Assembly: GCA_911728455.2 (NCBI GenBank)
Contig: OU452231.1
Span: 13,296,838-13,360,837 of the forward strand
Length of the DNA stretch: 64,000 nucleotides
Source of the DNA: Marthasterias glacialis
Taxonomy: Eukaryota; Echinodermata; Asteroidea; Forcipulatida; Asteriidae
Direction of reading: 5' to 3'
A program made the translations under genes and the position numbers. Under the pieces are notes generated by a model, which had not been told where the DNA came from, did not search any database, and saw only the letters and a list, made by a program, of their open reading frames with translations. Below, one piece after another: positions 33,401-44,300 of the stretch (its first letter is position 1; the number at the start of each line of letters is the position of its first letter).

Positions 33401-36400
33401 ATCCTAAACCATAGGGAAACATCGCTAGGATCATCACACCGTTCTTGCTGTACCGCGGGAAGAGATCAGCTGCTATTGCGCTAGATGTACCGAACAATAT
33501 TGACCTTATCAGTCCAGTTGCTAGGGTAGAAAAGAACATGAGAGTTAAAACACATTGTCTTCGGCGATGGGTGCAAGATTTGGAAGGCTATAGTAAAACC
33601 ATCTTTTCTTTCTCCCATTCAAATTAATGTAACCAGACCGAGGCTAGAGAAGGGGAAATTAGTCTGAACCCTTTTTTTGTTATAATTATGAGATTCACTA
33701 GTTAGTTAGGCCGTGTCCGATTGAATGGCTTCGGCACTGGCTACGGCCGGAACGCCGAGGATTCCTATTCTTCAACGTTGTCGTTGCAGCCAGCGGCCAT
33801 AGCCGTAGCCGAAGTCGCTTTTTTCGGATACGGCCTTAAGTACAGTTAGTGCCAGTGCGCCACCAAGTGTTGCCCAAGATTATAGGCCATTTTTCACAGA
33901 GACGAGAAAAGTAGTCCGTATTGAGCAAAATTACATCCGAGGTTTGCGCATGAAAAAAAAAAGTAATATCAAAGCAAGAAATCCGTTTAATTCAGAACTT
34001 CTTTATGGAAAATGTAGGTTTACTTCTCAGAGATTTTTTTCTCTGTGATGTTGGACTGCTTCGGCAAGGGGATCACCGAGGGAGTAGTATGGTTTTAACC
34101 CTAGCACGAGTAAAAGCAGTCAGTATCTATTTTATAACGACCCATGATACACTTATACATAGACGTCTAGCACCAAGAAGCTATATTGGCTAAGGGTATA
34201 GTACACTGGTTGCTATCAGTACATTGGTTGCTATGGGTATAGTGCGTCGCGCTCGCGCGGCTTTCTAGAAAAAAAAGTAAGACATATCATGTGACGCGCT
34301 CTAAACCAATCACAATGCATAATCTAAGTAGGCCTATGGGGTGTTAAAATAGATGATATGCGAAGCTTAAAAATGCTTTTCTCTCACGAAACTCAATATG
34401 GCACGTGTATAATTGTAAATAACTGATCGTCGACTGCCTTCTTTAAAAAAAAAACCTCTATATTGTGGCAAACTTCGGGTGGCACACTTTATCAATTTTT
34501 CTTAATCACTTTTCCCGAGACACAATCAATCTGACTTACATAGTGCTAAGATAATCGAGTCCGTGAACGTCTGCACGATCGTCATGAACCCAAACGCGAC
34601 GGTCCCCACGAGCATCGAAGCAGAGACGCAATAAATCTCCTTAACCGGAAGTTTTTTTCCAACTACGGCGATGAGTAATTTCCCGGCAATGTCCCCGGCT
34701 GCAAAGAGCATAATGGCCACGGAGGTCTGGCGGCTACTTAGCCCTCGGCCATCTAGAAAACTTGCCTGTTTGAGCACAGAGGAAGAAAATTGGGGAGCCA
34801 TCAAACCATGGAAACTCAAAAATCCAGACACAAAAAGACAACAAACTATGAGGTCTAAGGAATTCGCCCATGTTACGTATGGGACATTCAGAAACCCCAT
34901 GAAATTATCAGACCGATTGCGCGACCAATGTTTACATGTCATCACGTGACCTATTATGGGTACTACGTCATCTGAGCAAACTACATGCAAATACATGCCG
35001 TGACCGACAGAGTCACACCGAAATTCGGCCATCTCTGTTTTCTTATATTTAATTAAACCATTGTAACCAAACCCCGGTTCAAACTGAGAGAGGAATTATT
35101 GACACTGTGGATAGTAGATAGTGGATAGTGGATAGCTCGCTCATCGTGGTGTACACCTATACGCAACTATGGCCGCCGCACGCGCGCGTCGACGCACACG
35201 CACTGTGAATCCTCCACGCTGATTGGTACATATGTGCGCAGACGCACTAATGTTGTGTCGCACGCGCGTGTGGCGACATATAGCTAGCTGTGGTGGTGTA
35301 AAACATCATAAAAGAGCACTGCTCGGATTAGTGTATAGTATACAAATATTGACTGCTTCGAGTGGCGTAGTAAAACTAGTCACTCGAGGTGATCCCCGGA
35401 GCAGCCTATCTTCCCGAGGCGGAGCCGAGGGAAGATAGGCGGCTCCGGGGATCACCGAGAGTGACTAGTTTTACTACGCCACGAGATAAAGCAGTCAATA
35501 TTTGTTTTATAACACCTCAATTTCATCCATTTTGTGGTAATATTCGTTAAACAACTGTGCGTATACCAGTCTTCAAACAACTGTATAAAATCTGACAGGA
35601 AATCTTGACAAAAAGAAAAAAGGGGTACCACACTGCCTTCGTTCTCATACCGTATTTCTAATGCACGTATTATTTGATCGTTTCACAGGGTTCGAGGTTG
35701 TCGTTGGATAGTACCATTTAATAGTTCTTTTGGTCGGTGTGCAGTGTGATAGTAAAAATACACAACACCACGTGACGCACGTTCGGCCAATCAACAGATA
35801 GAATCAAAGGAAGAGGTGTTATAATCAGGCATAGGGAACTTGAGAAAGATCCATATTAACTTACGTTAGAAATCTGTCTGACCTGACATATTTTGTCAGA
35901 CCTTGGATAAACAAAATTCCCTCAAAAATATATTCTTGGAACTATACTTACGAAGTTTATGGAGAAAAAAGTCCAGCCGCACATGGCTAGAAGAGTTCCG
36001 ATGGTCCACAACCACGTGTCGAGACATTTCATCATGTGACATACCTCCCACTTACAACGGCAACAACTTTGTCCCTTTGTCTTGACAGTTTCCATTTGAA
36101 TGTTGTCACCTTTAATATTATCATGCTCTTCTTTGTCCTGAAGATCCACATTCATTGAAGTTTGTTCTGTTGCGGATTCGGGGTCTTCATCAGAATCCTC
36201 CCGTATAGAAATCGTGTCACTTTTATCTTCGTTTTTGACGTCTCGCTGTTTTTCCAGATGCCGCGTTTCGCCTGTTGGTGGTGGCTCAATAAGTAACAAT
36301 CCAGCGGCGATGCTGAGTGCCAAACACCCACCGGCAACCAACCGCAACGAGGCCCGCCATCCAAAGCTCTCAAAAGAAGCCGTGAGTATGGGACTGAAAA

Positions 36401-38609
36401 ACAACATACCTTAAGAAACGAACAAAACAAAACAAAACAAATAGCATTATTAACATAATCAGCATCCTTTTTCATAAAAACGACTTTAGCGGTTTAGAAA
36501 GAAAAATTCTTGTGTAGGCTTATTTTTGTTTTGACATGTAAGCTTACATTTTTTTTACTGTCCTGTTTGGCAGCCTAAACAATTTTAGACATGCAAATTT
36601 TCCATTTTTTATATTTTTAATAAGCGGGCAATTAATAAATGGATTGAATTGAATTGAACTTTATCAGATGGCTCACCCAAACTGAAGTCTTCCAAGTTTT
36701 CAGTTGTTACATTAATATAGCCGAGTAGCCGATATAAACTTTTTGATTGGTACATTCACTGTTCCGAATTTCTACTTCAGGTGGCTTGACCTATGCCATG
36801 TTTTTAAAAAAAATAGCACTAGCTGCCACACACTAACATAAAATGTTAACAAGAGTTCCGTAAAAAGGGCTTTGAGAATAAACATGTAAATATCAAAACA
36901 ACAGCTCAAATCAATAAATGCAATCCCAGTTGCTCTATAGTTCCGGTACACCAAACAAATCTAGAAACCTTGCCAGACGCTACACAGAGAGTTTCAATAG
37001 GATGCATGAATAAACATGAGCCACGTGGTTTATCATAAGAGCTCTGTCAAACAAATTATAATGTATTTATGGTGTGATAAATATACCTATAGAAGATCCC
37101 ATGGTTATGATTGCATTTGCGCGAACAAAATCTCTCTCCGTAAACCAGTTGAGAACAACCACTGTCGCCGCATGGTTGACAAAGCTAACTCCGAGTCCAA
37201 CAAAAACTCCGTAAGTTATGACGGCATATTCCACAGCCGGAACAAATGACGTCATTATAATTCCGGCACACATGATGCATTGACCCAGTAGAATCATAGT
37301 GCGGTTTGCTATCCGCTGAAGAATTACAGCGTCCAGTGGACTTCCAAGGAAAGTCAACGACCATGCCACTGAACTAGGCCAACCTGTCGAACAAAAAGAA
37401 AAATGTAAGGACAAAACTTCCTCCTGAAACTTGGTTCAAAAAAATAAAATATGGTTCGATAAAATCTGGTGGCCCTGAAGGGACATCACAAATCGCAATT
37501 ATCTTTGCGTAAATATTTACAATGGTGCAAATCTTATGGCAGATATCTTTGCAAATAGTATTTGTACTAATAATTTGAAAATATCTTTAGAAAGGTTTGC
37601 GTTGTTGCAAATATTATCGCAAAAACTTTGCAGATCTTTGCCAAATAAATTATTTGCAGTGGTGCAAATATCACCGCAAATATCTTTCCAAATATTATTT
37701 GCGACATCGCAAACACCTTTGCAAATAATTTGCTGTAATTTTTGCAACATCGGAAATATTTGCAAAGATATTTGCGACATCGGAATATTTGCAAAGATAT
37801 TTGCTAACAAAACCCTTCTATTTGCAAAAATATTTGCAAAGATGTTCGCGATATATGTCCTTTCAGGGCCGACATAAGAAAACCATATTTTTACCCTTAT
37901 TATAAAACCATAGAGCAAGGTAAAACGTATAGGCAGCAGTCCTCCAGGTTCAAAAACAAATTTCACAAAGTGGCGCAGTGACCCATGTCTGGATGGAAGG
38001 GCTGTCGGAAAATGGATCTGGTTTTTGATTGATCGTGTGAGGCATAGAAGGTCAAAGTGTGATCTGCAGTGTGAAGCATTTAGTACGAAAGCTTAGTTCC
38101 ATTGAAAGTAAAAAATGTTTTCACGCAGGTAGACCCGTTTGTTTTGCAACCATAACGTTTTGTTTTGTTTTTTTGTGTGGTTTTTTTTTTTTTTGCATGC
38201 AAGGGTGATGTTTCGCAAGTCTTGTTTTTATAAAGTCTGTATTTAGCAAATCATTTTTGGAAGTACATTTTAGTAAATCTTGTACTTTCAAAAAACAAGG
38301 TTAACCGAATATAATACTTTCAAAAAACAAGATTTGCGAAATATACTTCCAAAAACAAAAAACAATGTTTGAAGAGTCGACGACACTTGACATGCACCCC
38401 ATACCTGTAAGAGCTGCTCCAGATCCGAATTCATCCTGTAAACTTACAAATAAAATGCTGTAGTTCTGCAAAAAACCCAAGATTACGAAAAACTGAATCG
38501 AAGCTGCGATGTTGATAATCCAATGCCACCAGCCAGAATACAAAGTCTTCGTCTTGAACCTCGTCATTAGTCCAGCTTTCGGCGCCTGATGCGCCTCGGG
38601 AGCTCTCAT
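30302..38609 (-). CDS. Monocarboxylate-transporter-like MFS protein (SLC16 family), 6 exons, 500 residues
   Basis: Six exons join in phase: 38609-38405, 37383-37087, 36409-35952, 34765-34540, 33520-33377 and 30474-30302, giving 500 residues and a TAG stop. The family moves lactate-like acids or other small organic solutes across membranes through twelve helices. Seen here are TM1 with YSGWWHWIINIAASIQFF, the following YSILFVSLQDEFG typical of MCTs, NWFTERDFVRANAIITMGSS before TM5, and FGWRASLR. A long acidic central loop (about residues 205-285) follows, with a Cys-rich patch (CCRCKWEVCHMMKC). The C-terminal half has IAADLFPRYSKNG and GGLYDVTGNY before the last helix. The start is fixed by an in-frame TGA five codons upstream. 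The usual MCT TM1 signature (DGGWGW) is altered here to YSGWWHW. The substrate cannot be told. It is divergent with VPS51. Confidence 0.92.
31000..31255. repeat. Inverted-repeat element (TTTCACAAAGAGCTA..TAGTGCTTTGTAAAAT)
   Basis: The left end GATTTCACAAAGAGCTACTG and the right end CTTAGTGCTTTGTAAAATTG are inverse, with GATCTTAA/TTAAGATGAATC inside. A related copy starts near 48605. It lies in intron 5 of the SLC16-like gene. Confidence 0.65.
32230..32590 (+). repeat. Dispersed repeat with G/C-rich end (GGGGGCACGTGCCCCC)
   Basis: It ends in GGGGGCACGTGCCCCCCCCC and CTTTAGTTACGCCA. The interior (AAAGATAATCTGACGTGAGG, AAATACATTATCTGTG) matches 21230-21380. It looks like an old transposon copy without coding capacity. 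Confidence 0.65.
33045..33235. mobile_element. Half copy of the 6903-7362 MITE family
   Basis: AAAGGCCCTTGCGGCTTCGC, GCGCGCTGACTTGG and CGCTGCAGTGGCTTCGCGGC match the right arm of 6903-7362. The four overlapping minus-strand ORFs here are not exons: the SLC16-like gene splices directly from 33377 to 30474. Confidence 0.72.
33377..33520 (-). CDS. SLC16-like coding exon 5
   Basis: Encodes residues 396-443 (STGLIRSILFGTSSAIAADL onward, then GLGSLLCAPIS), TM10-TM11. The acceptor is CTACCCTAG and the donor is TCAG|GTAATT. Confidence 0.92.
33711..33836. mobile_element. Short MITE with GGCCGTGTCCGA ends
   Basis: GGCCGTGTCCGATTGAATGG and its imperfect inverse TTTTCGGATACGGCC bound a 126-bp element whose centre is GGATTCCTATTCTTCAACG. 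A related copy with AGCGGCTATGGCCGGA lies at 61770-61885. Confidence 0.72.
34540..34765 (-). CDS. SLC16-like coding exon 4
   Basis: Encodes residues 321-395 with RGLSSRQTSVAIMLFAAGD and the TM8-TM9 region. The phase-0 acceptor is CTCAAACAG after a strong pyrimidine tract. The open frame extends further upstream to 35032, but no acceptor there fits the phase. The donor is CTAT|GTAAGT. Confidence 0.88.
34905..35040 (-). repeat. Element F, partial inverted copy
   Basis: ACCGATTGCGCGACCAATGT, ATCACGTGACCTATTATGGG and GACCGACAGAGTCACACC are the reverse complement of 11230-11342. Confidence 0.72.
35348..35500. repeat. Long hairpin element with GACTGCTT ends
   Basis: The left arm of about 68 bp (TATTGACTGCTTCGAGTGGC, GTAGTAAAACTAGTCACTCG, GTGATCCCCGGAG) is the inverse of the right arm. 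They are separated by only about 13 bases. A related, more decayed copy is at 34049-34130. It lies in intron 3 of the SLC16-like gene. Confidence 0.85.
35952..36409 (-). CDS. SLC16-like coding exon 3 (TM5-6, central loop, TM7)
   Basis: Encodes residues 168-320. The acceptor TTTCTTAAG|GTATG is the only one that keeps the exon 2 phase and gives GMLFFSPILTASFESFGWR. The loop is rich in Asp/Glu. The exon ends in TM7 (WTIGTLLAMCGWTFFSINF) at donor TTC|GTAAGT. Confidence 0.9.
37087..37383 (-). CDS. SLC16-like coding exon 2
   Basis: Encodes residues 69-167, covering TM2-TM4 and the start of TM5, with FLGSPLDAVILQRIANRTMI and VVLNWFTERDFVRANAI. The acceptor is TTCGACAG and the donor is TATAG|GTATAT. 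Confidence 0.93.
37446..37891. mobile_element. Inverted-repeat element filled with TTTGCAAATAT-like units
   Basis: The ends AAAATATGGTTCGATAAAAT and AAGAAAACCATATTTT are inverse, as are GGCCCTGAAGGGACA and TGTCCTTTCAGGGCC. Between them is an irregular array of ATTTGCAAAGATATTTGCG-like units on both strands. The 113- and 149-residue ORFs are by-products of this. It lies in intron 1 of the SLC16-like gene. Confidence 0.8.
38405..38609 (-). CDS. SLC16-like coding exon 1
   Basis: Encodes residues 1-68: a short cytoplasmic N-terminus, TM1, and the conserved FVSLQDEFGSGAALTG stretch. The donor is CTTACAG|GTATGG, phase 1. Confidence 0.9.
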
Positions 38610-39903
38610 TTTCCCACAATTTCACTGACACTGAAGAAGAGGTGACGATTTCAAATGTGATGTGAGTGGTGTTTAGGAGTCTGTTTTTACTGTAAATGAT
38701 AATAACATTGAGTCATTGTGACTATTATCTTATGGCCCAGGCCCACGCTAGTGTGAGCGGTAAAATATCATTCTGTCCCTCGCGTTGGGAGGGGCGGTTC
38801 GTAGACTAAGTTCAAGTCAGTTTATACCGGCCTTAAGATTCTATCTGCTGATGAGGATGCACCGATGTCCGTTTGACCTACTTTTCCCTGTTGACCCAAT
38901 TCACCTGACTTCATCATATTGTTATTAAATGTTTTATTTTGGGGGAGGGTGCTAATTGGGATGCGTTTGTGCGTCTGCCTAGTGCACAACTCTATTTGCC
39001 CCATCAGGGGGATGTCTGTACGCATGCGTGAATGTAGTTAGCATATTCACCGGAAAGGCCTAGGCTGTATACTGCTGCTGATGAAACCGCCATGCACAGG
39101 CCTACTACTCCTACTCGCTTACAGCCAAGTGTTCTGACTGGTGTGGCAAGACTGGAAGACTTGCTTGCATGTGCTATGGCAGATTTGTGCTGGAACTGGA
39201 ACCGCCATGCACGCACAGGCCTTACCATAATCTATCCTATCCCAAAAGCAAAAAGCAAAATGCTACTCTAGTACTAGTACTAGTAATACTACAATGGCTT
39301 ATTCAGTATCCGGACCGGTAATCAAGGCATACCGTAGTACCGAAGAGTTGCCGTTTGTCGCAGTGAAATTACTACGTGGAATCCAACCTTGGATATATAA
39401 TAATATTTACCTTTCTCCGTGTTAGATGAGTATAATACTCCAGTTTAGTCTACAGCCTACCTCGGTAGACTAGTAGGTCAAACATTCCCGTTTCCCTTAT
39501 CAAGAAGGGACCATAACGGGATACGCCGTGGCGTGGGCAGGCATACTTTCCCGTACAATGAACTCAAATGACACCAACGACCGATCTTGGGTGTATGCCA
39601 TTGAACGAATTTCGCCTTCACCAGCACGGCGCTCACGGCATTATTCTGGATGGCGTACTGCAGAGCGACGTACGCCACCAGTGTTGCCACACTCAAAAGA
39701 ATAAAATAAAATAAAATAAAAAAGTCTGAGAATGGGAACCTGAGATTTCTCAAGATTTCTTTTAGCATACAAAAGTAAATGTACATTCCTTATGGTCTGA
39801 TTAATTCATACTATCAAATCAAAAATATACCCATAGATGGATGTAAATGAGAATTAACCGCTATTCTTTTCATTCATTAAGACCCCCCCCCAAAAAAAAA
39901 CAA

Positions 39904-39941
39904 CAACAAACAAACAAACAAACAAACAAACAAACAAACAA
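39904..39941 (+). repeat. (CAAA)n microsatellite
   Basis: About nine CAAA units preceded by C- and A-runs. It may be the tail of an old retroelement. Confidence 0.9.
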
Positions 39942-40248
39942 AGAGATTAGTAAAATATTTCATTAATTTTACCCAGTTAAAACTATTATTAGCCTGTGTT
40001 TGATTTGGCACAAGCTCTACTTTTTTCTGTCCCAAATTAAACCAACAGTTAATCAATGACAACATGATCTTAAAAAGTAGGTTATAATTCTGTTAAAAAC
40101 ATACTTCTATTGCAGGGTTTGTGATGTAGCCATAACGCTACAACGGCAGACATGTGTTTGACAACGGTTTGCATTGTTTAAGCTAAGGTGATACCATTGA
40201 GCAAAGTGGTACTAATAAAATAATCATCTGATAAAAAAAAACCACGCT

Positions 40249-40780
40249 ATAGACCGATTGCGCGACAATATTGACATGCGGTCACATGACCTCCTACTGG
40301 GTATAACGCCATACAGCTGATGGCAAAATACGTGTAAAGAGATATGCCATGACACAGAGAGAGTACGAAAACAGTCGATTTTACTTTTGTTAAGTGCTAA
40401 ATTGGTTAACCAGCCCCTTTATTTAAAGTAGTATGTTGTGGCATTAATTTAAATCACACCTCTGTTTCATAGTTTAACAGAATTATACTCAAAAAGAGTT
40501 TGTTTTTTTTAGCCAAGCACTACCGGTGTCAGACGACTATTACGTAGCTATCCGCCTGTTATTTTGTCTGTAATGTTGACCTAAATCACTGTAAAAAAAA
40601 AAAAAGAAAAAAAAAGAAGGGATAAACAACGTTGAAAAAGTGAGCATTAATACCTAGCCTTGCACGAGTTCAAATAGGCAAAGGAATCACACAGTTTTGG
40701 AAAGCAATTTCTTTGGATGATTTCAGTTTCACCTTTGAAATTTTTGCGGTCGTCTGGCCTAACGTTGCGTTGCGTATAAG
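40249..40780 (-). mobile_element. Element F, inverted full copy
   Basis: Over its whole length it is the reverse complement of 11874-12392. Beyond it, 40785-41040 resembles 60090-60330 (AAAGTAAGCTTGGTA, GGAGAGGTGATCACC), so a larger composite repeat is possible. Confidence 0.8.
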
Positions 40781-41288
40781 TGTTGCTGCGCGTCAGGCCT
40801 ACACACGTGTGTTTCGGATAAGTTTTGTGTGTAGTTTTACCACATAGGCCTACAATCTTCTTTTTAAACTAAAAAATTCAAACATCTTCATTATGAAAGT
40901 AAGCTTGGTAAATAATTTCATTAAGTGACATGATAGTTTTTAGTATTCGGAAACGATTACAATATTCCCGCTCGAATTTTGTTTAAAAAGTTTAAAATAT
41001 GGATCTTGCGTACTTTTTTTATGGAGAGGTGATCACCATCGTTCATTATACATCATGGAGGGAAAATGTCCTTGCGAGAGAAAACTTCTTTATAGTCGGA
41101 TCTCCATTTAGTACGTGACAAAAATTTGAAGTTATACCAGAAGACAATTTTTTTTCTCCATTTAATAGATCACCCCCTTTTTCTTATTAGTTCCAATCCT
41201 CTTGTTGTTTACCGGAATGTGCTACGGGGGCAAAATTAGTTTCCAATGTATAGACAACAGAGGGCGTTTACCACACCATTGGTCAAAC

Positions 41289-41307
41289 ATGGCGGCGACC
41301 AGAGAAG
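41289..41307 (+). CDS. VPS51: VPS51 coding exon 1 (19 bp)
   Basis: ATGGCGGCGACCAGAGAAG encodes MAATRE and splits the next Glu codon. The donor is GAAG|GTAAAA. The phase fits exon 2 exactly. Confidence 0.85.
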
Positions 41308-44300
41308 GTAAAAACAAATTCTGATTTTTGTAACTCGTATTTACTCGTATTTGTAATTGATTTAAAAACAAAATGTTGCGTTACAGTCCTCTTGTAGACT
41401 TGGGTAAGATGTCGTAACAAACCCCACTATTTCTCCGCCGATTTTCTTACCTTTTTTTTTGTTAAAAAGGTCAATAATAATCGTATTTACTCCGTCTTAG
41501 GCCTACCCCGTTGCGTTGCTCGAGAGGATTTTTTTGTAAGACTAAGAATATAATTAGAAACAGAAGAAAATCCAACATTCGTCAAAAAAGAAGAGAACCG
41601 CACAACAAGCATGGAGGTAGAAATTAAGCAAGTGTCCTGTTAATAAGTGGAGGTCTGATACATTTTTTTTTAAATTAATAACCAATTGCTAAGTGAAATT
41701 AGCCAATGCCGACAATGAACTACCAACAAAACAGGCCTATTGTCATGATTGTCATTGATGTCTTGTTACTGTCTTGCGCAAACTTCAATCCTCGCACAAA
41801 CTTAAATCTGCGCGGGGTGCGCAAACTCCATGGCTTGATTGTAATCTGCTTGCACAGGTTTAAACCTGCGCACGTGACATCACAAGGAAGGTTTTCTACC
41901 TTCATTATCACCATGATGTAATTTAAGGTATATGTAAATCTGTTAACATTTATGTATTTCTTCTGACCAATGTTGAGCTGGGGCTTTAAGAAATACAGAC
42001 TACTGTTTAATGTTTACTAAAATTGTCAGTATAATTGTATTGCCAAGTTTAAACTGCTTCATAAACCACACAGAAAACAATCTTCTTGGAACAGTTCATA
42101 TAATATTTTATTAAATTAAGAAGAGAAATCATCTTTCTTGCATATAGAAGCAGCTGAGAGTGAACAGCGACGGAGACGTAAGCATGGGATGCTCAAGATG
42201 TACTACGGACTTGATGATGAAACAGGAACAGACACCAGTGCAGATCCAATTGACATCGATGGGGCACACTTTGATTCAGAGATCTACCTGACTAAACTCA
42301 TGAGAGAAAAGAGATTAACGGAGCTGGTGGACCGGGAAGTGGACATGGTCAAACGTGAGTGTTTCGATAGCAGGGCTCGAATTTGGGCGGAAAAAAACAC
42401 CAGACCACAGGACTTGTAACTCGACATTATTTCTGGACCAGAAATGTTTTTAAAAGACCAGAATCAAAATGAGAAAATCTATCTGCACAGTTTAACGTAT
42501 AAACTGTTTTCATTTGAACAAGCACTAGAGAAGATTGATCTCCTTCTAATGGGTAAAAGATAGAATGGACCCTCTTACTTGGATACGAGACAGAATTTAA
42601 AAATATTTATCATCAGACGTTAACTCAACATTTGGAAAACACAAGACCGCTGGACTTGTCCAGTCATGCGTTTACTGGCCTAACACTAAAATCACTGGCC
42701 TCGGGCCTGCAGTCCAGTGTAAATTTCGAGCCCTGGGAAGGGACAGAAAACTGTAGGTCCTGCACGTACAGTTGTATAAAATGCATGTGAAAGACCCCCA
42801 GACACCTACTGGAAAGAGAAGGGGTTCACCTAGCCCTATGTAGGACTCTTCCTCTGGGCTGTACACTGCAGTGTTTATATGGAAAGTGAAAGGCCTCCAG
42901 GGTCAGGGCTCACCCCCAGTACACTTATCAAAAAGCGAAGGGGTTCACCGCTGTGTTTCTGACTTGGTCTGGCAGCAATATGTGCCACCTCACCTTGTGT
43001 CCCGAATTGAATTTATTTATGAAGCATTTTTTTCCTTCACAGAGATCCGGTCCCTAGACAGTGATATGCAGACCTTAGTGTATGAGAACTACAACAAGTT
43101 TATTAGTGCAACCGACACTATTAGAAAGGTAAAGAGTTACAGTACAGTAAATCTTTAAAATCTGCTCTCGTAGAAGTAGTTAATAAAAATATTATTAATT
43201 TGGGAGGCTAATCGTCCTTACTGGCAGCTGAGAAGCTGAATTGTGAAGGACACGGCTACACGTGTTCGAGCTGCAGACGTTCAAGGGCCTCTTTGGCAGC
43301 CAGCCACAACAATCCATATATGACCACGGAGCACAGCCTGAGATCGAAAGTGTTTTTGTTCTTTCTGGAGGGAGGAAAACCGGATGGCCTGGAGAAAAAA
43401 CCCTCATGGCACAGTTAGACTAGCAACTGTGACATCACATCAGTTTCCATGAATGCATTATAGATAGTTCTCGATATACGCCATCTTAACGGGCAGTTTG
43501 GGTTCTGGCTTTGAGCTGTGTCAGGTGTTCTAACTTGTCTACACAGCCAAGTTCTTCACCCACCAATCTTGCAAGGAATTTGGTCAAACTCGTGGGTGTC
43601 GCACGTGGTAATTGTACATGACACATAGGCGTACTTGTGCGTTCAAAACATGAGTTATCATTACCATCATTTTACACTTGGTGACGTCAAGTGGGAACTA
43701 TCTGTTCACAACCTACCTTAGCAACTGCCAAGCAACAGCACATGGTGTGACTTTCTTGCCAGGATCGCAGCGATGGTTCGATTGCGAACACACACATGTA
43801 TCGAATACACAAACAGGCATGGTTTTCGGAACGGTATGGATTAATAGTTTCGTGGCCTTTTGAGCAGTGCATTGGGTCCAAAGAACAATGCAGACAGGAA
43901 CACTGTTAAACCACTTACAGGACTGTATAGGGACCACTGCTGTGGGATTGGCACCACTAGAAAAACGAAAAATTTAAAACAAAACAAAAGTTAGTACAGT
44001 TGTGTGTGCTGTTGTGTGTCAGAACAATAGCGGCGGTTTGTTTACTTTTCTAATGGGATTTTTAACGTGTTGGACTTTCAGTGGCCTTGTCAGGGCTGTG
44101 ATTGGTCAATACGTTAGTAGGCGGGGCTTAATGGCTCGATCTATGGGCAAAAAAGTTTCAAAACACCCCACAAATTTGTCATAAAAAAGTAGATTTCTTG
44201 ACAACATGAATGTACCATTTAGAATCATTCAGGCATTCGACCCCCAGCTGATCAGTTGATTTTCTCATTTATGGTGTCTCAGATTTACCATAGAACACTG

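Larger units (their letters stand above)
38610..41288. promoter_or_regulatory. Divergent intergenic region between the SLC16-like gene and VPS51
   Basis: The two start codons point away from each other, 2.7 kb apart, so both promoters should lie here unless there are distant 5' exons. Part is occupied by element F (40249-40780) and a (CAAA)n run (39904-39941). No clear TATA or initiator could be chosen by eye. Confidence 0.55.

Noticed and set aside
37517-37966. 149- and 113-residue ORFs on opposite strands
   Set aside because: They arise from the TTTGCAAATAT array, whose period avoids stops. No domain is seen.
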